Assembly (NCBI GenBank): GCA_910585195.1
Contig: CAJUCX010000003.1
Coordinates: 67,079 to 131,078 of the forward strand
Direction of reading: 5' to 3'
Source: an uncultured Christensenellaceae bacterium
GTDB lineage: Bacteria; Bacillota; Clostridia; Christensenellales; CAG-314
DNA: 64,000 nt
The notes under the pieces are model-generated. The model saw only the letters and a list, made by a program, of their open reading frames with translations, ran no database searches and had not been told where the DNA came from. This document shows positions 1-8,810 of the stretch, one piece after another (the first letter of the stretch is position 1; each line of letters starts with the position of its first letter). The translations under genes were made by a program, and so were the position numbers.

Positions 1-1196
1 GCGGGGTTTTTATCGTGTATTATCTGTTTTGCCTTTTCTACCGCGCTGTCAAGCACTTTCGAAAGCCATACGACGTTGCCTTTGCGCGTCGACATAGAGC
101 CTTCCGCCAAGGAGACCATTCCGTAAGCGACGTGTATGCAATCTTTCGCCCAGTCGTTGCCCAAAAGTTCCAACACCTTAAACACTTGCTTAAAGTGCAG
201 GTTTTGCTGATAAGCCACAACGTATAAGGATTTATAAAAATCGTACGTGTTTTTGCGGTAGTACGCCGCCGCAAGGTCGCGCGTTGCGTAAAGCGTTGCG
301 CCGTCTGCTTTTACCAGCAGGCAAGGGGACATTCCGTATTCTTCCAAATCTACAATCTTTGCGCCGTCGCTTACCTTTACAAGTCCTTTGCTTTCCAACT
401 CGTCAAGCACGGGTTGCATTTTGTCGTTGTAAAAACTCTCGCCGGCGTAACTGTCGAAAGTTACGTTAAGGCGCTTGTAAATTTTGTTTACTTCTTTTAG
501 CGTTATGTCCTTAAACCAACCAAACAGTTGCAGCGCGCGCTCGTCGCCTTGTTCTATCTTGGCAAACCAACGGCGCGCCTGTTCCGTAAGTTCGGGATTG
601 GTTTCTTCTTCTCTGTGGAATTTTACGTAAATTTCCTGCAAGGCTTCTACGCCGCCTTGCTCTATCTTTTCTTTGTCGCCCCAAAGGTCGTACGCGACAA
701 TCAATTTGCCGAATTGCGTGCCCCAGTCGCCCAAGTGATTTATGCCGACGACGTCGTAACCTTGTTTTTTAAGCAATTTATACAAACTTCCGCCTATTGC
801 CGTAGTGCCCAAATGCCCTATATGAAAAGGCTTTGCTATGTTTATGGACGAGTAGTCTATACAAACAGTTTTGCCTTTGCCGACTTCGCTCGCGCCGAAG
901 TTTTCCTGACGCGCTTCCGCAAGTACGGAGTAAGCAAGCACCGTGTTGTCTACAAAAAAGTTTAAGTAGCCGTTTACCGCGCGGACTTCTTTTACTATTT
1001 GACAGCCGCCGAAACTTTCTTTAAGTTGCTCTGCAATCTGTACGGGCGATTTTTTCAGCGCCTTTGCAAATCGAAAACAAGGCAGAGAAAAATCTCCCAA
1101 GTCGCTGTTTGCGGTTTCGGTTATCATTGCGTAAATTTCGTCCTGACTTACGCCGTCTATATTCAACTGACTGCTTAAAATTTTCTTTACGTCCAT
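1..1196 (-). CDS. argS: arginyl-tRNA synthetase, 3' end cut by window edge
   Basis: Class I synthetase that charges tRNA-Arg in the cytoplasm. The reverse strand from ATG at 1196 stays open to base 1, giving about 398 residues without a stop. It holds the HIGH-type motif (FHIGHLG), the ArgRS-specific block GMVSLAEGSMSTRKGNVVWL near the truncated end, and an N-terminal additional domain typical of ArgRS. The start is chosen from a GGGAG ribosome-binding site about 8 bases upstream. The C-terminal anticodon-binding part lies outside the window. It follows the dipeptidase gene on the same strand with a gap of about 90 bases, so the two may be co-transcribed. Confidence 0.96.
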   Translation of the reverse strand, partial: MDVKKILSSQLNIDGVSQDEIYAMITETANSDLGDFSLPCFRFAKALKKSPVQIAEQLKESFGGCQIVKEVRAVNGYLNFFVDNTVLAYSVLAEARQENFGASEVGKGKTVCIDYSSINIAKPFHIGHLGTTAIGGSLYKLLKKQGYDVVGINHLGDWGTQFGKLIVAYDLWGDKEKIEQGGVEALQEIYVKFHREEETNPELTEQARRWFAKIEQGDERALQLFGWFKDITLKEVNKIYKRLNVTFDSYAGESFYNDKMQPVLDELESKGLVKVSDGAKIVDLEEYGMSPCLLVKADGATLYATRDLAAAYYRKNTYDFYKSLYVVAYQQNLHFKQVFKVLELLGNDWAKDCIHVAYGMVSLAEGSMSTRKGNVVWLSKVLDSAVEKAKQIIHDKNP

Positions 1197-1286
1197 TTTT
1201 TCTCCCGTATTTTCTCCCAAAAGGTTTTGGCAATATGGATACCGATTAAAGATAATCAGTATAAAATTTTTGCTTTATATAATAAG

Positions 1287-2639
1287 TTACTTGCAAAGTT
1301 CTTTTACCGCTTGATAGTACAGTTCCGTCATCAGGCGCAGACGGTCAAGCGACACGCGTTCGTTGGTTTCGTGTATTACCTTTTCATCGTCGGGAAACAC
1401 GGGTCCAAACGCTACGCCCATAGGCAGCGCCCTTGCATAGGTTGCTCCGCCGACTGCTAACGGCTCGGCGTTTTGCCCCGTTGCGTCGTTGTAAATTTTA
1501 AGCAAAGTCTGCACCAACTTACTGTCGGACGGTACGTATAACGGGTCGTGGCGCCCTTGCACCTTAAACGATACGCCGTCGGGCGAGTTTTGTGTTATTT
1601 TTTCAAGTACTTCGTTTTGAGTATATGAGACGGGGTACCTTATGTCAAGCCCCAAAAGCAGTCTGCCGCATTCCGTGCGTAAAAAGCCGACGTTTATCGT
1701 CATTTTTCCGCTTTGCGCGTCCTGCAAAGGCAAGCCCCAACTTTCGCCGTAAAAATCTCCGCAAATCTTATCGCAAACAAAGTTTATCGTTTGGTCGTCG
1801 GGATAGAGGGCTTTAAGCGCCTTAAACAACTTCCAACTTGCATTGTCGCCGACTTGCGGCGTGGAGCCGTGCGCCGACTTGCCGTAAGCGGTTATTGTCG
1901 TCTTGCCGTCTTTTACGCAAACTTCCAAATCGCCGTTAATGTCCGACTGTGCGCTGTCTGCTTTGCGGTATACTTTTATGCCGCCGTCGACAACTGCGGT
2001 GCATTCGTCAAGCACGATGTTTGCGCGCTGACCGCCGTTTACCGTCAGACCGTCGGGCAGTTTGCCTGCGTCAAGCAGCAAATGACATACGCCCTTTTCT
2101 ACGTTTATTACAGGAAAGTCGCCGTCGGGAGATATGCCGACGCCAGGCAACTTTACTTTTTTTGCGTAGTAGTCCATACAGCCCCAGCCGCTTTCTTCGT
2201 CGCAGCCGAATATCAGCCGTATCTTTTTGCCGGGGCAAAAGCCTTCGTCCATAAGTTGTTTTACCGCATACAGACAGGCAATCATAGGACCCTTGTCGTC
2301 AAGCACGCCTCTGCCGTACAAATAGCCGTCTTTTATTTCTGCGGCAAAGGGCGAAGCCTTCCAACCTTTTTCTGCAACGGGCACTACGTCAAGATGACCC
2401 AATATGCCGAAGATTTCTTCGCCGTGGCCGAAGTCTGCGTGTCCGGCGTAGTTGTCGCAGTTGTAAGTTTCAAAGCCCATTTCTTTTGCAAGGTCAAGCA
2501 CGAAATTAAGGCATTTTGCGTTGCCTTCGCCAAACGGCATATTTTCTTTTGCGGGACTTTTTATCGTGTCGAATTGCAGCACTTTGCGCAAAGACGCGAG
2601 CATTTCGTCAAAGGTTTTTTGCGTTATATTAAATTGCAT
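1287..2639 (-). CDS. M20-family dipeptidase, PepV/Sapep type
   Basis: Predicted cytoplasmic zinc dipeptidase of 450 residues, the usual PepV length. The first metal site is seen in GHLDVVP, followed by YGRGVLDDKGP, whose aspartate bridges the two metals. FGCDEESG carries the catalytic glutamate pair, and SPDGDFPV and the later GGATYAR block are typical of the PepV branch. A lid domain lies between about residues 190 and 320. The gene starts 244 bases from divergent gltX and lies upstream of argS on the same strand. A peptide-recycling role is inferred from the family. The exact substrate cannot be read from sequence. Confidence 0.9.
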   Translation of the reverse strand: MQFNITQKTFDEMLASLRKVLQFDTIKSPAKENMPFGEGNAKCLNFVLDLAKEMGFETYNCDNYAGHADFGHGEEIFGILGHLDVVPVAEKGWKASPFAAEIKDGYLYGRGVLDDKGPMIACLYAVKQLMDEGFCPGKKIRLIFGCDEESGWGCMDYYAKKVKLPGVGISPDGDFPVINVEKGVCHLLLDAGKLPDGLTVNGGQRANIVLDECTAVVDGGIKVYRKADSAQSDINGDLEVCVKDGKTTITAYGKSAHGSTPQVGDNASWKLFKALKALYPDDQTINFVCDKICGDFYGESWGLPLQDAQSGKMTINVGFLRTECGRLLLGLDIRYPVSYTQNEVLEKITQNSPDGVSFKVQGRHDPLYVPSDSKLVQTLLKIYNDATGQNAEPLAVGGATYARALPMGVAFGPVFPDDEKVIHETNERVSLDRLRLMTELYYQAVKELCK

Positions 2640-2883
2640 ATTTCTCCCGATGCGCTTTCAGCAAGCGTTTATATATTTTATTTTTCAACGATGTTTATTT
2701 TCAAGCGTTTTTTGTCAAAAACACTTATTTCGACCTAAGATTTCAACAATTTGTTTACTTGTACAATATACTGCAAGTTTGCTTTATAAAAACTACTGAA
2801 ATATTATACACAATTTTGCCCAAATGTGCTACATTTAATAAGGCATTTTATATACCGTATTTTTGTTTTGACGGAGTATCGTT

Positions 2884-4323
2884 ATGATTAAAGAAATTCG
2901 CACTCGTTTTGCGCCAAGCCCTACGGGGTACATGCACATCGGCAATTTAAGAACGGCCTTGTACGCTTATCTTTATGCAAAGAGCAATAACGGCAAATTT
3001 ATCTTGCGCATAGAAGACACCGACGCAGAGAGATACGTAGAGGGCGCGGTGGAAATTATTTTGTCAACCTTAAAAAAGGTGGGTATGGACTATGACGAGG
3101 GACCTATCGTAGGCGGCCCTTACGGTCCTTACGTGCAGAGCCAACGCAAAAACGAATATATGAAGTATGCTTTGCAACTTGTGGAAAAGGGCGAGGCTTA
3201 TTATTGTTTTTGCGATAAAGAAAGGCTGGAAAATCTTCCCGACGTAAACGGCGCGAGAAAATACGACAAGCACTGTCTGCATTTATCCAAAGAAGAAATA
3301 AAAGCAAAACTCGACGCAGGGGTGCCGTTTGTCATCAGACAGAATATGCCCGCGGAAGGCAAAACCAAATATCACGATATGGTGTTTGGCGATATAGAGA
3401 TAGACAACAGCGAGTTGGAAGACAATATCTTGATTAAGTCGGACGGTATGCCTACTTACAATTTTGCAAACGTAATAGACGACCATTTAATGAATATTAC
3501 CGTCGTTATACGCGGACAAGAGTATTTGTCGTCTACGCCTAAATACAATTTGCTTTATAAGGCATTCGGGTGGGAGCAACCGCTTTATATGCACTTGCCG
3601 CCTATTATGAAAGACGCACAGCACAAACTTTCCAAACGAAACGGCGACGCAAGTTTTGAAGATTTGTTAAAAAAGGGCTTTCTGACGGAAGCCATTGTAA
3701 ATTACATTGCGTTGCTCGGCTGGTCGCCTAAGGGCAACGAAGAAAAACTCTCTATGCAAGAACTTAAAGAAACGTTTTCCATTGAGGGCATTTCAAAATC
3801 GCAGTCGATATTCGACGAGCAAAAACTGCGGTGGTTGAACGGCAGATATATAAAAGAACTGCCTTTTGACCAATTCGTAAAACTCGCAACGCCGTATCTC
3901 GACCAAAGTAAGGTTGCGGGCAAATACGACTATGCAAAACTTTGCAAACTGGTTCAGTCAAGAATAGATACCCTAAGCGATATTGCAGGACTGGTCGACT
4001 TTTTGGAAGAGTTCGACAAATTTGACGGCGAACTTTATTTCAACAAAAAACTCAAAACCGATGCGGCGGTTGCAAAACGGGTGCTGCCGCACGTCATACA
4101 AAAACTTTCTGCTTTGACGCAATGGGACGAAACTTCCATACATGACGCGTTGATTGGTTTGGTGGCGGAGCTCGAAGTCAAAAACGGCATAGTATTGTGG
4201 CCGACGAGAGTTGCAATTTCAGGCAAGGCGAGCACGCCGGGCGGCGCTACGGAACTTGCCGATTTGCTTGGCAAAGAAGAAACTTTGCGACGTCTCGATT
4301 TTGCAATAGGTTTACTGCAATAA
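2884..4323 (+). CDS. gltX: glutamyl-tRNA synthetase
   Basis: Charges tRNA-Glu (and perhaps tRNA-Gln, which would then be transamidated). The 479 residues match bacterial GltX. Visible motifs are APSPTGYMHIGN at residues 10-21 (HIGH variant), RIEDTDAERY, the tRNA-acceptor region CFCDKERLE, and KLSKRNGD near residue 245 (KMSKS variant). The C-terminal third is the helical anticodon-binding domain. ATG 2884 follows an ACGGAGT ribosome-binding site. The 244-base gap to the divergent dipeptidase has AT-rich promoter-like stretches, but no hexamer pair is clear enough to call. No T-box leader is visible. Whether this enzyme is discriminating or not cannot be told here. Confidence 0.97.
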   Translation: MIKEIRTRFAPSPTGYMHIGNLRTALYAYLYAKSNNGKFILRIEDTDAERYVEGAVEIILSTLKKVGMDYDEGPIVGGPYGPYVQSQRKNEYMKYALQLVEKGEAYYCFCDKERLENLPDVNGARKYDKHCLHLSKEEIKAKLDAGVPFVIRQNMPAEGKTKYHDMVFGDIEIDNSELEDNILIKSDGMPTYNFANVIDDHLMNITVVIRGQEYLSSTPKYNLLYKAFGWEQPLYMHLPPIMKDAQHKLSKRNGDASFEDLLKKGFLTEAIVNYIALLGWSPKGNEEKLSMQELKETFSIEGISKSQSIFDEQKLRWLNGRYIKELPFDQFVKLATPYLDQSKVAGKYDYAKLCKLVQSRIDTLSDIAGLVDFLEEFDKFDGELYFNKKLKTDAAVAKRVLPHVIQKLSALTQWDETSIHDALIGLVAELEVKNGIVLWPTRVAISGKASTPGGATELADLLGKEETLRRLDFAIGLLQ

Positions 4324-4392
4324 AATACGGTAAAACTCGTTTGGTAAATTTTATATTTTATTGATAGGTGCAACTTGCGCCGAGAGGAAAAT

Positions 4393-5988
4393 ATGTTAGT
4401 TAAAATAAAAGATTTTGCAAACAGCATTTATTTTATATACGCAGTTGCCGCAGTTGTGGCGCTGACTTGGTTTACGGGGTGGGAAGTTGCAGGCATAGTC
4501 ATTTTGGCGTTGGTTGCAGTAACCTCTTTGTTGCTGCAACGCAGTTGCGCGCCGTTTTTGGCAATAACTTTAACGTTGCCGTATTGTTTTTCGGGCAAAC
4601 AAATACCAGATTCTTACGACTTGTCGTATATATTGCAAAATTACGTTTGGCTTGCGGTTATCGCCGCGGTTGTCGTGCTTTATGCGGTATTTTGCATTGC
4701 ATATCATTTGGTTAAGTTTCCTTATGCCAAAGAACAGCGGTTTAACCTTTCGGGCAGTTTTGTGCTTTGTTTAATTGCCATTACCCTTGCAGGATTGCTT
4801 TCGGCACAATTCGACTTGCAAAGCAATATATTCGTGCTTCTTATGTATGCAATGGTGTTTGTGTGTTACGTCGTCTATTCCACAGGCAACGTAAAAAATA
4901 TGAAGGATTTCGTTGCGCACGTTATTGTTGCCGCAGGGCTTGTAATTGTGTTTGAGGCAGTCGTGTTTTACATAAGAAGCGGAAATCTTTTGGAAGCATT
5001 GGAGTATAAATGGATTGACCTTGGCTGGGGCACTGCAAACAACATTGCAACGACTTTTTGTTTTGCCATTATAGCGGCGGTTTATCTTTATTTGGCAAAA
5101 AACAAGTCGGCATATTTCTTTATGGCGGTGCTGTTCGGCATAGGTGAGTTGCTTATGTTCAGCCGCGGCAACTTGCTTTCATTGGGGCTGTCGGCTCCGT
5201 TTTTGCTGTGGTTTATCATTGCAAAAAGCCAAAACAAAAAAAAGACGGGCATACTTATTGGTATAGTGGTTGCCGCCGTTGCAGTGGTCGCAATCGTCAA
5301 GTGGGACGCTTTTATTGAACTTTCAAGCACTATGCTTTGGGATAAAGGAATGTTCAATGCCGACAGGCGCCAACTTTGGGGCGATTATGCAAATATGTTT
5401 AGCCAAAATCTGTTTTTAGGCAACGGCTTCTATGGCTATGCCACGGTTGACGGCGTGCTGCATATGGAACTTTTGCCGCACTCTGTTTTACTTATTATTG
5501 CGTCGGGTATGGGCGGGGCAGGTCTTATTATATTCGGTTATCACTATTACAAAAAGTATCTGATATTATTTACTTATAAATCTACTTTCAGTTTTGCAGT
5601 TCTGTTTGCGGCGTTCTATTTGTTTATGTATTCCAGTATGGATGTAAATTTCTTTTTGCCGTATCAAAATTTGATTATCCTCGCCTTGCTGGAAGCGGCA
5701 AAGCAAGAACACTGTCAACTGTGCGCAGAAAAGAAAGAAAAAGAATTGTCGCCAAAACTGTCTGCGGTGTTTATTCTGTCCGGAATTGTGCTTGCGGTAA
5801 TTGCCACGCTTTATCTTATCAATGCGCCTGTGCTTCAAGACAACGGACATTATTCTTTGTCGGAGGTTCCGCATTTCCTCTCTCTTGCGCTGTATATGGC
5901 GGGCGGAGTGCTTGTGTTTTTGGGACTTGACAAACTTCAACTGCATATACAGACAAAAAACAATACCTCACAAAACCGATTAGAATAA
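4393..5988 (+). CDS. O-antigen ligase-like polytopic membrane protein
   Basis: About 531 residues with roughly twelve hydrophobic segments. It resembles the O-antigen ligase / Wzy polymerase superfamily. The diagnostic part is residues of about 320-400: a large loop with RRQLWGDYANMF, then GNGFYGY, then LPHSVLLIIASGMGG, matching the R...W...G.G...H(N)...G pattern of the family. ATG 4393 is preferred over an upstream TTG at 4375 because AGAGGAAA sits just before it. Likely role: joining or polymerising lipid-linked glycans at the outer face of the membrane. It stands alone after gltX, far from the polysaccharide locus at 50-61 kb, and is followed by a strong terminator. Confidence 0.75.
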   Translation: MLVKIKDFANSIYFIYAVAAVVALTWFTGWEVAGIVILALVAVTSLLLQRSCAPFLAITLTLPYCFSGKQIPDSYDLSYILQNYVWLAVIAAVVVLYAVFCIAYHLVKFPYAKEQRFNLSGSFVLCLIAITLAGLLSAQFDLQSNIFVLLMYAMVFVCYVVYSTGNVKNMKDFVAHVIVAAGLVIVFEAVVFYIRSGNLLEALEYKWIDLGWGTANNIATTFCFAIIAAVYLYLAKNKSAYFFMAVLFGIGELLMFSRGNLLSLGLSAPFLLWFIIAKSQNKKKTGILIGIVVAAVAVVAIVKWDAFIELSSTMLWDKGMFNADRRQLWGDYANMFSQNLFLGNGFYGYATVDGVLHMELLPHSVLLIIASGMGGAGLIIFGYHYYKKYLILFTYKSTFSFAVLFAAFYLFMYSSMDVNFFLPYQNLIILALLEAAKQEHCQLCAEKKEKELSPKLSAVFILSGIVLAVIATLYLINAPVLQDNGHYSLSEVPHFLSLALYMAGGVLVFLGLDKLQLHIQTKNNTSQNRLE

Positions 5989-6008
5989 AAAATAAAATTA
6001 CAGATACG

Positions 6009-6039
6009 AAAGAACGCAAAGAGGTTTGCGTTCTTTTTT
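6009..6039 (+). terminator. intrinsic terminator after ligase-like gene
   Basis: AAAGAACGCAAA / GAGG / TTTGCGTTCTTT forms a 12-bp perfect stem with a four-base loop, followed by T residues. Confidence 0.9.
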
Positions 6040-6134
6040 ACTTAAAGAGGTAAATATTTGTATGAACTTACAACCTGTATTTTTATGTTTTGTCGGGTTT
6101 TATTTGCGGTAGGCATTGTCGCACACAAGCATTG

Positions 6135-6163
6135 TTGACACCGACAATTCAAAGTGTTAAAAT
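6135..6163 (+). promoter_or_regulatory. sigma-70-type promoter of DUF1538-PII operon
   Basis: TTGACA (6135-6140), 17-base spacer, TAAAAT (6158-6163). It lies about 50 bases ahead of the DUF1538 start codon and is the only good hexamer pair in the gap. Confidence 0.75.
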
Positions 6164-6213
6164 GACTTAGTATAGATATTGCAACAATAGGTTGTTTGCG
6201 GTGCGGAGGAAAA

Positions 6214-7782
6214 ATGGCAAAAGCGTTGCTTTCAAAACTTAAAGAATCTTTAATATCGGTTTTGCCGGTTACGGCAATAGTGCTGATAATTTCCTTTACG
6301 CCGTTGGTAGACCTTACGGTTACCGAGACCGTTGCTTTTATAGTTTCCGCCGTGCTTTTGATTTTGGGCATCGGTTTGTTTAATTTGGGCGCAGACCTTG
6401 CTATGACGCCTATGGGCGAACACGTCGGCTCGGGTCTTACAAAGTCCAAAAAACTGCTTGTGCTTATTGCAGTTTGCTTTGTGTTGGGCGTGCTTATTAC
6501 CATTGCGGAGCCCGATTTGTCGGTGCTTGCAAACCAAGTAAAAGACATTATGCCGGGCGAAGGCGACTCGAGCAAGTGGCTGCTTGTTATAGTTGTCGGT
6601 TTGGGCGTCGGGTTGTTTCTCGTGTTTGCGGTCATTAAAATCGTATTTCACAAAGACTTGTCGACAATGCTGATGTTTTTCTATATGATGCTGTTTGCGG
6701 TGTGCGCTATTTTAGCGGAAAACGGCAAATTCGGCTTGCTGCCGCTTTCTTTCGATTCCGGCGGTGTAACAACAGGGCCTATAACGGTGCCTTTTATTAT
6801 GGCGCTTGGCGTAGGCATATCGTCGACAATAGGCGGAAGAAATGCCAACGAAAATAGTTTCGGTTTAATCGCGCTTTGCTCGGTCGGTCCCGTAATTGCC
6901 GTAATGCTGCTTGCGTTGACAACGACCGGCGACCTGTCGGTATATAATACGGACATTTATGCCATAGAAGAAAGTCTCGGCGCAAACTTCGGTCCGCTTG
7001 TACTTAAAAAGGTTGGCGAAGTTGCTCTTGCATTGGGGTTAGTGGTCGCATTCTTCTTTATATTGCAGTTTATTATGTTGAAACTTCCGCGCAAAAAACT
7101 CGCGCAGATAGGCGTAGGCATAGTTTATACGTTTTTAGGTTTGGTAATTTTTCTTATCGCCGTGGAAATCGGCTTTATGCCGATAGGTTATAAAATCGGC
7201 ACCCAAATAGCGGACAAAAATCCGACGCTGCTTGTTTTGTTCGGTTTTGTCTTAGGTATGGTCGTAGTCCTTGCCGAGCCCGCCGTGCACGTTTTGAACA
7301 GACAGGTTGAAGAAGTTACCGGCGGCGGTGTAAAAAAGAGAGAAATGCTTATTGCCCTTTCCGTAGCGGTAGGAATTTCAATAGGGCTTACAATCATAAG
7401 AATGATTTTTCAATTCTCCATTTTATTTTATTTGATACCCGGTTATCTTATTTCGTTGGGGCTGTCTTTCTTTGTACCTAAGATATATACCGCAATCGCG
7501 TTTGACTCGGGCGGCGTAGCAAGCGGTCCGCTGACGTCAAGTTTTATTTTGCCGTTGGTAGTAGGTGCGTGCGTTTCGCTGTGGGGAAATACCGAGATTT
7601 ACAGTTTGGCGTTCGGTGTGGTTGCAATGGTTGCAATGACGCCGCTTATCACCATACAAGTGTTGGGTTTCAAGGCGGTGGCGTCGTCAAAAGTGCGCAC
7701 GAAAATCGCGCTCAGGCGGATACTTTCCGCAGACGACGAGCAGATAATTTACTTTGCCGATAAGGGGGATTCCAATGACTAA
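6214..7782 (+). CDS. DUF1538 membrane protein with two homologous halves
   Basis: 522-residue polytopic membrane protein built from two DUF1538 repeats. The repeat is visible in two paired motifs: ITIAEPDLSVLANQV (about residue 100) matches VVLAEPAVHVLNRQV (about 355), and FDSGGVTTGPIT (about 185) matches FDSGGVASGPLT (about 430). Paired halves with short conserved polar motifs inside hydrophobic stretches are typical of secondary transporters or channels, but the substrate is not known. ATG 6214 has GCGGAGGA upstream; a TTG at 6196 is less likely. The gene overlaps the next one by eight bases, indicating translational coupling to two PII-type proteins, the best clue that its activity is gated by a PII-like sensor. 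Confidence 0.85.
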   Translation: MAKALLSKLKESLISVLPVTAIVLIISFTPLVDLTVTETVAFIVSAVLLILGIGLFNLGADLAMTPMGEHVGSGLTKSKKLLVLIAVCFVLGVLITIAEPDLSVLANQVKDIMPGEGDSSKWLLVIVVGLGVGLFLVFAVIKIVFHKDLSTMLMFFYMMLFAVCAILAENGKFGLLPLSFDSGGVTTGPITVPFIMALGVGISSTIGGRNANENSFGLIALCSVGPVIAVMLLALTTTGDLSVYNTDIYAIEESLGANFGPLVLKKVGEVALALGLVVAFFFILQFIMLKLPRKKLAQIGVGIVYTFLGLVIFLIAVEIGFMPIGYKIGTQIADKNPTLLVLFGFVLGMVVVLAEPAVHVLNRQVEEVTGGGVKKREMLIALSVAVGISIGLTIIRMIFQFSILFYLIPGYLISLGLSFFVPKIYTAIAFDSGGVASGPLTSSFILPLVVGACVSLWGNTEIYSLAFGVVAMVAMTPLITIQVLGFKAVASSKVRTKIALRRILSADDEQIIYFADKGDSND

Positions 7783-8242
7783 CAACCGTCAGGACAGAGT
7801 TGCCAAAATAGAGGCAAAATATAAAAAGCGCGCGCAAGCTGTCAAAGAAAAAATAAACAAAACAAAGTCATCGGGAAAACACACCGTCGACACCAACAGA
7901 TTGGAGTTGATGATAACCATAGTCGGAAGAAACAAAGCAGAGTTTTATCTCGACCTTATACAGTCATTCGAGGTAAATTTGCAGGTTATGGTTATGGCGC
8001 ACGGCACTGCGGATGCAACTATGCGCAGTCTGTTGGGGCTTACCGACTCCGACAAGACTGTAATATTCAGCATAGTGCAGGAAAATATGGTGCCTAACAT
8101 TATGGGTTTGCTGGACAATAAGTTCAAAACCATAAAAAACGGCAAAGGCGTGGCGTTTACCGTGCCGATGTCAAGCGTAATAGGCGCGTTGATATTCGGG
8201 TTTTTAAGCAACAATACCAAAACCGTTAAGGAGGAAAAATAA
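7775..8242 (+). CDS. divergent PII-like protein with basic N-terminal extension
   Basis: 155 residues. About 38 N-terminal residues are lysine/arginine-rich and probably extended; the rest follows the PII fold pattern: a first strand (LELMITIVGR), helix AEFYLDLIQSF, a shortened T-loop region around VMAHGTADATMRSLLGLTDSD, a strand (TVIFSIVQ), a second helix, and a C-terminal GKGVAFTVPMSSVIG block that mirrors the ending of the next gene. ATG 7775 has an AAGGGGGAT ribosome-binding site inside the DUF1538 coding end. The C-terminal tail is hydrophobic (about 15 residues) and may touch the membrane. It probably partners with the neighbouring membrane protein and the second PII protein. No standard uridylylation tyrosine is evident. 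Confidence 0.75.
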   Translation: MTNNRQDRVAKIEAKYKKRAQAVKEKINKTKSSGKHTVDTNRLELMITIVGRNKAEFYLDLIQSFEVNLQVMVMAHGTADATMRSLLGLTDSDKTVIFSIVQENMVPNIMGLLDNKFKTIKNGKGVAFTVPMSSVIGALIFGFLSNNTKTVKEEK

Positions 8243-8244
8243 CT

Positions 8245-8598
8245 ATGGCTAAAAACGAATACGAGTTGGTTATCTGCATCGTAAACGCAGGTTATGCCGA
8301 AACGGTTATGGACGCCGCAAAGGACGTCGGAGCACGTGGCGGCACTGTTATAAACGCAAGGGGAACGGCAAACAAAGAAGCGGAAAAAATCTTCAATATA
8401 GCCATTCAGCCGGAAAAAGAAATCGTTATGATTTTGGTTCCGTCAAAGATTAAAGACGACGTACTTCACGCTATTTATAAACTTGCGGGTTTGAAGTCTG
8501 CGGGCAAAGGCATTGCATTTTCCTTGCCGGTAAATCAGACGGTTGGTATTGCAAAGGCAGAGGAAACTCCTGCCGAAAAAGAAAAACCGCAAGAATAA
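8245..8598 (+). CDS. PII-family regulatory protein
   Basis: 117 residues, the usual size of a PII trimer subunit. The T-loop shows RGGTVINARGTANKEAEKIFNI, followed by EKEIVMILV and the B-loop/C-terminal KGIAFSLPVNQTVGI, a recognisable PII-like ending. It starts two bases after the preceding gene with GGAGG upstream. PII proteins sense ATP/ADP and small metabolites and bind transporters through the T-loop. Here the direct target is likely the DUF1538 protein, by gene order alone. The T-loop differs from GlnB/GlnK (no Tyr51 context) so classical nitrogen signalling is doubtful. The last residues are a glutamate/lysine-rich tail. Confidence 0.82.
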   Translation: MAKNEYELVICIVNAGYAETVMDAAKDVGARGGTVINARGTANKEAEKIFNIAIQPEKEIVMILVPSKIKDDVLHAIYKLAGLKSAGKGIAFSLPVNQTVGIAKAEETPAEKEKPQE

Positions 8599-8683
8599 TT
8601 TGCAATTTAATAAGACAAAACAGCAGATGTTGCTATCTGACGATTATAGGTGTTTATTAGTAAATACAACCGCAACAAGAGAT

Positions 8684-8716
8684 AACCCCGCCGACCTTAA
8701 TAGGTCGGCGGGGTTT
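8684..8716 (+). terminator. bidirectional terminator after PII operon
   Basis: AACCCCGCCGACC / TTAATA / GGTCGGCGGGGTT forms a 13-bp GC-rich stem followed by T. A-rich flank on the other side is short, so use from the opposite strand is only possible. Confidence 0.9.
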
Positions 8717-8721
8717 GTAAT

Positions 8722-8775
8722 AATAACTTTAATTATTAAATTTCAATAAAACTGTAAAATAACTTTAATTATTAA
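8722..8775. repeat. short direct repeat, 18 bp at 36-bp spacing
   Basis: AATAACTTTAATTATTAA occurs at 8722 and again at 8758. Each copy contains the palindrome TTAATNATTAA. It lies between the convergent PII operon and the YbhN-like gene; function unknown. Confidence 0.6.
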
Positions 8776-8810
8776 GTTACTATAAATGATAAATATTTGC
8801 TACGCGCAAA

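Noticed and set aside
1713..2738. 341-codon open frame on the plus strand
   Set aside because: It is the antisense shadow of the M20 dipeptidase, whose catalytic motifs fix the real strand.
2640..2883. T-box leader before gltX
   Set aside because: No T-box core word or specifier hairpin is visible, and the same holds for proS and metG.
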